Shown here: in pieces, positions 1 through 6,908 of the stretch
Numbering within the stretch: position 1 is the first letter of the stretch
Layout: the number at the start of each line of letters is the position of its first letter
Assembly (NCBI GenBank): GCA_030374735.1
Contig: JASCIV010000898.1
Coordinates: 1-10,592, forward strand
Direction of reading: 5' to 3'
Length of the DNA stretch: 10,592 nucleotides
Source of the DNA: Gracilaria caudata
Taxonomy: Eukaryota; Rhodophyta; Florideophyceae; Gracilariales; Gracilariaceae
Position numbers and translations under genes: made by a program
The notes under the pieces: model-generated
What the model saw: only the letters and a program-made list of their open reading frames with translations
Databases searched by the model: none
What the model was told of the DNA's origin: nothing

Positions 1-296
1 GGGGCAGGGAGGTGCGCTTGAAAATGTCGAGTCATCAGTTTGAGGCAGTCAATTTGTTCCAGGTCCTCACACTCACGATAAAAATATTTTCATTTTTGGC
101 GAAAATCGAGAAATGGGCACCGGCCGGCGACGCTGTGTACCATCACGCCTGTCATCGCCACCGTTGCAACCTTCAATTTTCCACATCCAGTATCTATCCG
201 ATCCTATCGCCAAAGCAGCAGGCCGAGTTCGTTCTCCTGAGTCGCATCAACGGTCTCTGCTTGTCTCAGCTCCGATACGAAACTTACCGCCACATC
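1..296 (+). promoter_or_regulatory. Upstream region / 5' leader of RPS15
   Basis: No gene is supported here. The frame of RPS15 happens to stay open from the window start, with an in-frame ATG at 24, but the roughly 91 extra residues have no counterpart in the short N-terminus of uS19 proteins. I therefore read this as promoter and 5' leader. A pyrimidine-rich CTCTGCTTGTCTCAG ending at 269 resembles a 3' splice site, so a leader intron is possible, but I cannot pair it with a convincing donor. No clear TATA box is seen close to the gene. Confidence 0.4.
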
Positions 297-845
297 ATGC
301 AGGTTCAACCGAAGCGCAGGACTTTTAAGAAGTTCACATTTCGCGGAGTGGATCTCGATGCCCTGCTCACCATGAAGCCCGTCGAGCTGCTTCCCCTGCT
401 TTCATCGCGTGCGCGCAGAAAGTTTAACCGTGGAATTACCCGGAAACCCATGGCGTTGATTAAGAAGCTTAACAAGGCGAAGAAGGAAGCTCCTGAACAC
501 GAGAAGCCAGAAGTTGTAAAGACTCATCTCCGAAACGTAAGTGTGTCCATTTCGTATAGACTCCACATGCCTCAAACGCTTTACTGACTTCTCTTCCTCA
601 TTATTTATTTTGCACGATCCCCGCGCTGCGTTTGCCAATCTTCCTTTGAACAGATGATTGTTGTTCCGGAAATGATTGGATCTGTCATTGGTGTGTACAA
701 TGGAAAGACCTTCAACGCCGTTGAGATCAAGCCGGAAATGATCGGTACTTACCTTGGGGAGTACAGCTGCACCTACAAATTTGTGCGCCACGGAAGGCCA
801 GGTATTGGTGCCACCCACTCTTCGCGGTTCATTCCATTGAAGTAG
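297..845 (+). CDS. RPS15: 40S ribosomal protein S15 (uS19), two exons
   Basis: This is a component of the small cytosolic ribosomal subunit. uS19 lies in the head near the decoding region and is needed for 40S maturation. Joining 297-536 to 654-845 gives 143 residues, against 145 in human, and the product matches the family along its whole length. Landmarks are RTFKKFTFRGVDLD near the start, KKAPEHEKPEVVKTHLRN-type wording just before the junction (the actual start of that block is KKEAPEHEKPEVVK), the VYNGKTFNAVEIKPEMIG core in exon 2, and the invariant ending HGRPGIGATHSSRFIPLK. The ATG at 297 has A at -3 and gives the expected short basic N-terminus. The KPMALIKKL stretch is closer to plant and algal forms than to animal ones. 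It is the only gene here with a clear intron. The identification is near certain; only the exact 5' end is open. Confidence 0.96.
537..653 (+). other. Spliceosomal intron of RPS15 (117 bp)
   Basis: The donor is AAC|GTAAGT and the acceptor is TTTGAACAG|ATG. The intron is phase 0, lying between Asn80 and Met81. Reading through it meets an in-frame stop at 585-587, whereas removal restores the perfectly conserved HLRN-MIVVPEMIG junction. A CTGAC at 584-588 resembles a branch point and is followed by a pyrimidine-rich run (CTTCTCTTCCTC), but it lies about 65 bases from the acceptor, so the real branch site may be nearer. Confidence 0.95.
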
Positions 846-1480
846 ATACTCCTGCGTCGTGAACTCCTTGACTTGAAGCACTCGGAAGTGTCTGCTTCCA
901 ATTCATATAAAAGATTCATGAACACAACTCTTCGTGACGTTTATTTTTGCTCTTTCGCATCTGGTGCGCGGAGGGGGCAGTCGCCCCGCACTTGCGATTC
1001 AACACAAAAACACGTAGGAATCAGCGGAGACCCCGGCGTGTGTCTCCCGGAGATTTGTTATAAGAATTAATTGACAAATACGGGGATAGGCAGAAGCTTA
1101 AAAGGCCTTGGAACGGCGCCGGCTGAACTGCCTTGTGAGGTTCATGGTAACCGACGAAAAAGAACAATCTTGTTTACGCACAAACCTGTTATTGCTACTA
1201 GGATGCAGAGTGAACTTGAAGGATCAAGTTAAGTCAATAGACACAGATTAGATTGCTCGCTACATGAGGTTTGCAATTCTCGCGATACTTTATCACATAG
1301 GCCACGGTCAAGCTTCATCTTTCTGACTCCATGCAATTGAGCATTGCTCATATATACCTTTCACAGATGCGTGAATGCAGAATTCTCCTTGTGTAAACTT
1401 CTTATCCAGGATGGATTATGCAGGCAGAAAAAAGAGGTTTTAGTAAAATGAGTGGAAGGCAAAAATAATCTGTCACACTG
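846..1480. other. Intergenic region between RPS15 and the ZnF-UBP gene
   Basis: No credible protein-coding gene is present; frames are short and unlike any family. The first part must hold the RPS15 3' UTR and poly(A) site. There is a TATAAAAG at 906-913, followed from about 960 to 1055 by a locally GC-rich patch with two hairpins (separate entry). The rest up to 1480 is AT-rich with many stops and should contain the promoter of the next gene. I see no tRNA, snRNA or rRNA match. Confidence 0.5.
964..1047. repeat. Two adjacent hairpin-forming inverted repeats
   Basis: Hairpin 1 has arms GGGGC (974-978) and GCCCC (983-987) with a 4-base loop. It is extended by GTGC (964-967) pairing with GCAC (988-991), leaving a six-base bulge on the 5' side. 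Hairpin 2 has arms GGAGAC (1026-1031) and GTCTCC (1042-1047) with a 10-base loop. An A-rich single-stranded stretch (AACACAAAAACAC) separates them. The arrangement could be a structured RNA or part of the RPS15 3' UTR; the inverted repeats themselves are directly visible, the function is not. Confidence 0.4.
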
Positions 1481-2035
1481 ATGGGCATTGGCCTTAGAGA
1501 CGCAGTGGTAACTGAGATCCTTCGTTTCGTGTTCGTCCGGAATTCAAAGATGAATGACTTAGATGCAGGTTTCTCCATTGTTCCCTCATCGAACTGCCCA
1601 CACATATCTGACTCTGGCTTTCTTGTCCACCCGGACCTGAGTCCCGATCCGCGAACCGCTGGAAAAGCTCGGAGACAAAATCGGTTCTTGAAGTATCAAA
1701 CTTGCGAAACTTGTGGCGATGCGGACGAGGGATGGGTATGCCTTGCATGCTGTTTCCCTGGATGCAGTCGCTATAAACAAGGCCACATGGTAAAGCATGC
1801 CGAAGACGAAGATCGAGAAAACGCTCACCCTGTCATTGCAATTAGCCTGTCCGATTTAAGCTTTTGGTGTTTCAAATGTGATACATACATAACACATCCT
1901 AAACTCGAGAGACCATTCCAGGAGTTCCATCGCGGAAAGTTTGGCCATCTACCATCTGGAAACTTGCATATTCAAGTCTCTACCATGCCAGATATAGTGC
2001 TCGAACGTAATACTCAAGACCGAAAGTCAGAGTGA
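1481..2035 (+). CDS. Stand-alone UBP-type zinc finger (ubiquitin-binding) protein
   Basis: A 184-residue protein made almost entirely of one ZnF-UBP (BUZ/PAZ) domain, the module of HDAC6, USP5 and BRAP that binds the free C-terminal Gly-Gly of ubiquitin. All the usual zinc ligands are seen in order: C39, H41, C75, C78, C87, C90, C95, H102, H106, H116, C130, C133. The ubiquitin-tail pocket of HDAC6 is also kept: W85 (in GWVCL), R97-Y98 (in SRYKQGHM), W129 (in FWCFKC) and Y136. The tail FHRGKFGHLP matches the end of the HDAC6 domain. There is no deacetylase, protease or RING part, so it probably acts as a ubiquitin reader or adaptor. The frame is closed by TAA at 1466-1468 upstream. The second ATG at 1550 has A at -3, a better context than the first, and would give 161 residues with the domain intact. 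It converges on the GH63 gene 57 bp away. Confidence 0.85.
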   Translation: MGIGLRDAVVTEILRFVFVRNSKMNDLDAGFSIVPSSNCPHISDSGFLVHPDLSPDPRTAGKARRQNRFLKYQTCETCGDADEGWVCLACCFPGCSRYKQGHMVKHAEDEDRENAHPVIAISLSDLSFWCFKCDTYITHPKLERPFQEFHRGKFGHLPSGNLHIQVSTMPDIVLERNTQDRKSE

Positions 2036-2092
2036 CTACTTGAAGACTCATCCCGCCCTTCTTGAAACAATAGAGTTTCAAGAGTAGAACAT

Positions 2093-4912
2093 TTAGAATT
2101 TTGCCCTGCGCTCAAAAGTTCCCTCGCGTTCTTTGTATGCAAGCATCGTCAACATATCTGCTATCAACCCTGTCCATCCTGTCTGATGAGTGGCCCCCAA
2201 CCCAGAACCATTGTCACCATCAAAGAATTCAAAGTACAAAGGGTGTGTCCACTTTGGATGACCAGGATATCTTGCAAACTTTTGAAGAGATGGGCGATTT
2301 CCTTCATGATTCATTTCGAAGAGTTTAGTAACTCGGGTGATGATCTGAAAGGCAACATCTCTCAGATTCATTTGAATTCCTGAACCTGTTGGACATTCAA
2401 CCTTGAAGTCATCCCCGAGACAGCTGTGATATTTGAGTAAACTTTCAATTATCAGATAGGTTGTCGGGATCCATATGCTTCCTCTCCAACTTGAGTTACC
2501 GCCAAACATTTTCCCATCACCATAGCTCTCCGCGGGGAGATAACGGTACTCCTTCTCTACTATTCCATCATCAAACATATAGGGAGAATGCTCGAGTTCT
2601 TTGCTTGCAGAACGAATTCCGTACATGGAAAAGAAACAGTCTTCATCCAGGACCTTTGTTAGAATGCGACGGAGCTTTTCTTCGTTCACAACGTGAACAC
2701 CAATCTGCGATTTTCCATTCCGTACGCGAGGTATCACGGTTCTATCGGTGAAGACATTATCACTAGTAAGACTATTTCCGAGTTTCGCATGCTGATCACT
2801 GCTGTAGTACTGACGAATAGCCTCTGAGAAGGCCGGTCGCTTCTCGATTACATCAATGTCAAGAGTTTCTACAGCAACTATAGGAATCAACCCAACCAGA
2901 GTGGGGATGCTAAGCTGTCGAGGTTTATAATCGTGCTTTAGTTTCATTGAATCGTAGAAGAACCCATCCTTCGACGAGTACAACATGATATGACCGCTTC
3001 CAGGTTTGTCCAGGTCTCCATCGTAATTATTCAAAGCCATTGCTCGGAAACTGGCGTCGATAAAGAATTGCGATGCGAATACTTCCGAAGATTCATCTTT
3101 CAAGAGAAGTGATAATTTCATCATCGTTAACGCGGTAGCTGCTGCCCAAGCGGTTCCGTCAACTTGATACATGGATTCCACATGTTCCGGAAGACTACTA
3201 CGATTAACAAGAGATATATTATCCAGGCCAAGAAACGACTTCCCAACGATATGGCTCTCCACTTCGGCGCTCGTTGCAAACCAGGTATAAAAGCGGTTTA
3301 AACGCGGATAGCAATGACGGAGGAAAGACAGGTCTTCAATTCCATACATTTCTTTTTCAATCATGTAAACCTTGTACGCACTCCATGCTTGCAGAGGTGG
3401 ATTGCTGTCTCCTAAGTCCCATTCGTACGCTGGGACTTGCCCACTCGTACTCATGTACTTCGGACCTAAGAGAAGCATGACCTGGTCCTTTGCAAATGCT
3501 GGATCAATTGCAGCGAAGACCACATTATGAAATGCTGCATCCCAGGCAGCAAACCACGGATATTCCCATCCGTCACAAGCAGTGATTATGTCAAGGGCGT
3601 TGAAATGTGTCCATCTGCGATTCCTGCCGTAGCTGGAACGTCGTCTTTCAGGACCAACCGAAAGCCACTCTTTCGTGTTATAGATATACGTCATCCGAGA
3701 CCACAGCATTCCAGCGTAAGCCTGTCTCTGTATCATTCTCCGTTCTTTTGACATTCTGCAGGGGGAAATCCAATCGTAGAATGCATCGGCTTCCCGGATT
3801 CTTTTTGCACGAATAGCTTCGAAATCTGCAAAGAAAGCTGTCTCCTTTTCCGCATCGCCAGTAGGCATTAATCTCAATCGAATTGTGGTCTTGCTCTTTG
3901 GCATGGTTTCAAGGACGTACATAACAGCTGACTTGGTACCCCTTTGTTCAGGATTGATAAAAGTTGAATTTCCAGAGATCACGTACTCATCAATGCCATG
4001 TTTAGGAAAAGGTGAGCCCCGTCTTTTGTACAGATCTCGACATATCGATCTACCCTTAAAGCGCGAAAAAGCTGTCTCATTATCACAAAACAGTATTGAA
4101 CCGCGATCTTTTTCGCACAATAACGACATCGAAGGCAGGCAGTCCCCGACAGCATCGCACGTGATTGAAGAAACGGAACTACCGTCTCCAATGTTGTCCG
4201 AAACATGCATTTCTGGCTTTACAGAGCTCTTGTCCCAACTCCAAGTATTACGGAACAACAAAGTTGGAAGTAAAACAAGCTCCTCTCCACAGTCCGAGCA
4301 GTTTTCAACCGTGATTGCGATAGACGTGTCAAGTGGGTTGTTCTTAAAGTACTCAACAGTTACATCAAAGAACCGGTCATTGTCAAATACCCCAGTATCC
4401 ATGAGTTCGTATTCTGGGATATATGAATGTGTTTCATACAACTCTTTCCTTCGTGTCAAGTTCTCTTCTTCAATTTTCTTGTACGGAAACTCATCTATAG
4501 GATATCGGTATGTTGCCTTCATGTAGGAGCTACTTGGCGTCCCGTCCTCAAAGAAGTATACTTCTTTAACATCTTCTCCATGGATGCCTTCGTGATTTGT
4601 GAGCCCCCATAGACGAGATTTGAGCACCGGGTCCCTTCCATTCCACATCGACAAAGAGAAGTTCAGCAATTGCTTTTCATCACAAAAGCCAAGCAGTCCA
4701 TCCTCTCCCCAACGATAAGCTCGATATGGGACATCATCATGACGAAACCAAGACCAGGCTTCACCGTTAGGGGAGTAATCTTCGCGAACAGTGCCCCACT
4801 GACGATCAGAAAGATACGTCCCAAATAAACGCCAATGGGATCTTTCGTCGAGTATGCGCAGACGTTCCTCTGGGGGGTTTCCTACATCCAACAAAGGACG
4901 AAGAGGCTTCAT
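2093..4912 (-). CDS. Glycoside hydrolase family 63 protein, bacterial-type large form
   Basis: A 939-residue inverting alpha-glycosidase of the GH63 (alpha/alpha)6-barrel group, resembling the roughly 870-890-residue proteins of cyanobacteria and other bacteria rather than ER processing glucosidase I. Family wording includes LSDRQWGTVREDYSPNGEAW (34-53), YRWGEDGL (66-73), NGRDPVLKSRLWGLTNHEG (91-109), HGEDVKE (111-117) and LLFRNTWSW (218-226). In the barrel, WDAAFH (457-462) corresponds to the WDEGFH of glucosidase I, making D458 the likely general acid. WRGSIW (809-814) follows. E895 in YFEFFDG, just before GSGLGATHQTGWTGL, matches the catalytic base Glu of the eukaryotic enzyme. The start is fixed by an in-frame stop four codons upstream. 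No signal peptide or membrane segment is present, so it is probably cytosolic. A low-complexity, Ser/Cys-rich stretch around 229-268 looks like an insertion. The substrate is unknown; glucosyl- or mannosyl-glycerate or an alpha-glucoside are guesses. No intron is seen. Confidence 0.9.
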   Translation of the reverse strand: MKPLRPLLDVGNPPEERLRILDERSHWRLFGTYLSDRQWGTVREDYSPNGEAWSWFRHDDVPYRAYRWGEDGLLGFCDEKQLLNFSLSMWNGRDPVLKSRLWGLTNHEGIHGEDVKEVYFFEDGTPSSSYMKATYRYPIDEFPYKKIEEENLTRRKELYETHSYIPEYELMDTGVFDNDRFFDVTVEYFKNNPLDTSIAITVENCSDCGEELVLLPTLLFRNTWSWDKSSVKPEMHVSDNIGDGSSVSSITCDAVGDCLPSMSLLCEKDRGSILFCDNETAFSRFKGRSICRDLYKRRGSPFPKHGIDEYVISGNSTFINPEQRGTKSAVMYVLETMPKSKTTIRLRLMPTGDAEKETAFFADFEAIRAKRIREADAFYDWISPCRMSKERRMIQRQAYAGMLWSRMTYIYNTKEWLSVGPERRRSSYGRNRRWTHFNALDIITACDGWEYPWFAAWDAAFHNVVFAAIDPAFAKDQVMLLLGPKYMSTSGQVPAYEWDLGDSNPPLQAWSAYKVYMIEKEMYGIEDLSFLRHCYPRLNRFYTWFATSAEVESHIVGKSFLGLDNISLVNRSSLPEHVESMYQVDGTAWAAATALTMMKLSLLLKDESSEVFASQFFIDASFRAMALNNYDGDLDKPGSGHIMLYSSKDGFFYDSMKLKHDYKPRQLSIPTLVGLIPIVAVETLDIDVIEKRPAFSEAIRQYYSSDQHAKLGNSLTSDNVFTDRTVIPRVRNGKSQIGVHVVNEEKLRRILTKVLDEDCFFSMYGIRSASKELEHSPYMFDDGIVEKEYRYLPAESYGDGKMFGGNSSWRGSIWIPTTYLIIESLLKYHSCLGDDFKVECPTGSGIQMNLRDVAFQIITRVTKLFEMNHEGNRPSLQKFARYPGHPKWTHPLYFEFFDGDNGSGLGATHQTGWTGLIADMLTMLAYKEREGTFERRAKF

Positions 4913-5265
4913 ATATCTTGATCAATACGTTGTCTTTGGAATTGAGGTTGATATCAGGTAGGAGAAGCTAGATCGCTGGTTTCCGGCGATCCGCGTGGTC
5001 AAGAAAACCCGCAGATGCGTTTATGCAAGTGTGGTACAGCTTCAAAAAGTCTTGGAGTGTCAGAGTCCTCGAGTCTTGCCAACGACGGGATTTCATTTTG
5101 CCCCGAAAGACGGTGCAGTTCCATCAGTTACCGGGCTGCTTACTTCCTGGCTAATGAGACCAGCCCCCAGGCCGAAGGGTGTGTGCATCAACTCCACCTT
5201 CGCTAGAATTCAGGCAAATTTACCACTGAGAGCAGCAAAATTCGAGTCATAACGCAACTTCGTAC

Positions 5266-5289
5266 AGTACGCACTGCGTACTACGCAGT
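5266..5289. repeat. Two overlapping perfect palindromes built on TACGCA
   Basis: AGTACGCA (5266-5273) and its exact complement TGCGTACT (5275-5282) flank a single C. The second arm is reused: ACTGCGTA (5273-5280) and TACGCAGT (5282-5289) are again exact complements around a single C. The 24 bases therefore contain three alternating-orientation copies of TACGCA. This could be a binding site for a dimeric regulator of GH63, about 355 bp upstream of its start codon, or a cruciform-forming element. The symmetry is certain; the role is not. Confidence 0.6.
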
Positions 5290-5299
5290 CTGATAGATA

Positions 5300-5321
5300 A
5301 CAGGGCTAGACGCTACCCTGT
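5300..5321. repeat. Hairpin next to the palindrome cluster
   Basis: ACAGGG (5300-5305) pairs with CCCTGT (5316-5321). Inside it, TAG (5307-5309) pairs with CTA (5313-5315) around the triloop ACG, leaving C5306 bulged. The result is a nine-pair stem with one bulge. It begins 11 bases from the end of the TACGCA palindromes. Confidence 0.5.
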
Positions 5322-5822
5322 CATCATCATTATCATGTGAGAAGACTGTTAGCAGTTCTTCGATGTACAAAGGGTAGTGCTAGTAGCCTGACAACCTTCG
5401 GAAGCTCCACTCCTGATTCGCGCGTCCCCAAGGAGCAGTAGCGCTTCAGCCGAGATGAAAGCCTCCAGAAAAGCTTAAGTTCCGCAAGTTGCTGAGTTTA
5501 CCGATGTGTCCTTGACTCATGGCAACCATAAGCTCAAGGAACCCATTTTGCCGTCAGACAAAGGACGTGCTTTTGTCTCCAAACGACACAGTGCCGCAGG
5601 GAGAAAACGAATGACATAGAAATTGTTAAGGTCGCAAGTATCTCCATAAGTGTAGCCTATGGATTCAAAGCAGTGCCCGTGCTATATACTACGAAGGTGC
5701 AATACGTAGGCTATCGGCTGTTGTGAACCGAGGTCGTGAGCGTCATGTGACCGGATTCTTGCTCAGGGCCCCCAACCGCTCACAGAAGAAAGGAATCTTG
5801 GAATCATCGAGCGGTCTTTGAT

Positions 5823-6908
5823 TTAATACGGGGATTGATCTCTACACTCCTCCAAATCCATGGATGCCAGAAAGCTCTTTGCATCTTTGAATCCTTTCGC
5901 AGCATGAATAATACCGTAGTGTGAGAGGATTTGTCGTGATCGTTCCCTCTCATCGACATATTCTATGTCTTCCAGTTTTCGCATGTTTTCCTTACTTAGT
6001 CTTTTCTGAAGGCCTTCATACATAGTCAGACCAGTACAATAATCCCAACCTAGTTTTGTAAATCTCTTCACATGCGAATCGATAGAAGGGTACTTTTCTA
6101 TTCCTAAGAGTGGAAGATGTAGCTCTGTGAAGGCTTTCTTCATGTTGGTTCCAAACTCTTCTTCTGTATTTACGTGGTCGAAGTCGAGGAAGCAGCACGG
6201 CCCTGAAAACCTTTCTGCAAAGAAATTGACGAGACCATCGGAATGTTTTGGTTCCAGGTAAACCAGGACAATTTCTGCAAGTATGAGAGTTGGTCTTGAG
6301 AAATCTATCCGGTTCTCCGATAACGAGCTTCGAAGTTCTTCGAGGTCACGAAGATCGCAGGACTGAAGATGGTAAAATGACTTGTGAAGAGAAGTTGGAT
6401 GTGCTTTCCAAGCTCTACAATGAGAGGGTCCTAACTCTCTATTGTCAAAAACGGCATTATTGAGGAGAATGTCTTGAATTAAGCACAGCTTTTCTTCCAC
6501 CACAGACAGAAGATCAAGTTCAACAAATCGGATAGGTGGTAGTGAAGATTGAAACTCTGTGAAGAGTTGAAATGCGAACGTGTCCAACCCGGACCCAAGA
6601 GAAATAATTTGCACTTCGTCGTCTTTGAAGTTCTTAAGGAAGGTCGTGATAAGCGTTCTCTTCAAAAGCACGCGAACGTAGGTATTCCGATTGCTTAACG
6701 GTGACAAACTGTAAAACGAATCTGGAGAGAGATCAATTTCCTCTAGGAATTCGTTCTGATGCCGAGCTTTAATGGAAGCCAGGTGAGGATCGTAGAAGTA
6801 TCCTTTATCGGCCGCAGAAACATAGGAGATAAAAGCAAACACGTTGCTCTCCGACAATACGCACCTCGCCGGACTAGTGGGATTTAGGGTTGATGCCCGT
6901 ACCGCCAT
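5823..6908 (-). CDS. LCMT1: Leucine carboxyl methyltransferase 1 (PP2A methyltransferase)
   Basis: A 361-residue SAM-dependent methyltransferase of the LCMT/PPM1 family, which methylates the C-terminal leucine carboxylate of the PP2A catalytic subunit in the cytosol and so favours assembly of particular PP2A holoenzymes. Family signatures in order: KGYFYDP (35-41), TYVRV with R79, the SAM loop LGSGLDT (104-110), VELDLL with D132, CDLRDLEEL with D185, AEIVLVYLEP with E212, and a C-terminal half in which SHVKRFTKLGWD and EDIEYVDERE match the human protein. Human LCMT1 has 334 residues. The single ATG at the start is the only one before the core, and the frame has no intron. Oddly, the lysine that human and yeast enzymes carry seven residues before the GY of this first motif (in their CK pair) is tyrosine here (Y29). 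TYW4/LCMT2 is the alternative paralogue, but it is much longer and carries a kelch part absent here. Confidence 0.88.
   Translation of the reverse strand: MAVRASTLNPTSPARCVLSESNVFAFISYVSAADKGYFYDPHLASIKARHQNEFLEEIDLSPDSFYSLSPLSNRNTYVRVLLKRTLITTFLKNFKDDEVQIISLGSGLDTFAFQLFTEFQSSLPPIRFVELDLLSVVEEKLCLIQDILLNNAVFDNRELGPSHCRAWKAHPTSLHKSFYHLQSCDLRDLEELRSSLSENRIDFSRPTLILAEIVLVYLEPKHSDGLVNFFAERFSGPCCFLDFDHVNTEEEFGTNMKKAFTELHLPLLGIEKYPSIDSHVKRFTKLGWDYCTGLTMYEGLQKRLSKENMRKLEDIEYVDERERSRQILSHYGIIHAAKGFKDAKSFLASMDLEECRDQSPY

Larger units (their letters stand above)
4913..5822. other. Intergenic region upstream of GH63, downstream of LCMT1
   Basis: 910 bp without a supportable gene. Open frames at 4995-5252 lack an ATG in good position and resemble nothing. 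The right part should contain the LCMT1 3' UTR and the left part the GH63 promoter and 5' leader (both genes read leftward). The main structure is a cluster of overlapping palindromes and a hairpin at 5266-5321 (separate entries). The remainder, 5340-5822, shows only short, unremarkable inverted repeats and no tRNA-like boxes. Confidence 0.5.

Noticed and set aside
90..105. TTTTTGGCGAAAA resembling an E2F site
   Set aside because: A single near-match in AT-rich sequence far from a mapped promoter is not enough evidence.
1098..1205. Minus-strand frame ending in a basic Arg/Ser-rich tail (RRRSKAF)
   Set aside because: Looked like the end of a small ribosomal protein, but the frame is only about 35 codons and does not match any I know.
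3885..4526. 213-codon frame antisense to GH63
   Set aside because: A mirror of the GH63 coding sequence, which is strongly supported by family motifs on the other strand.
4995..5252. 85-codon open frame upstream of GH63
   Set aside because: It begins with GTG rather than ATG, shows no family resemblance, and lies in a region otherwise full of stops.
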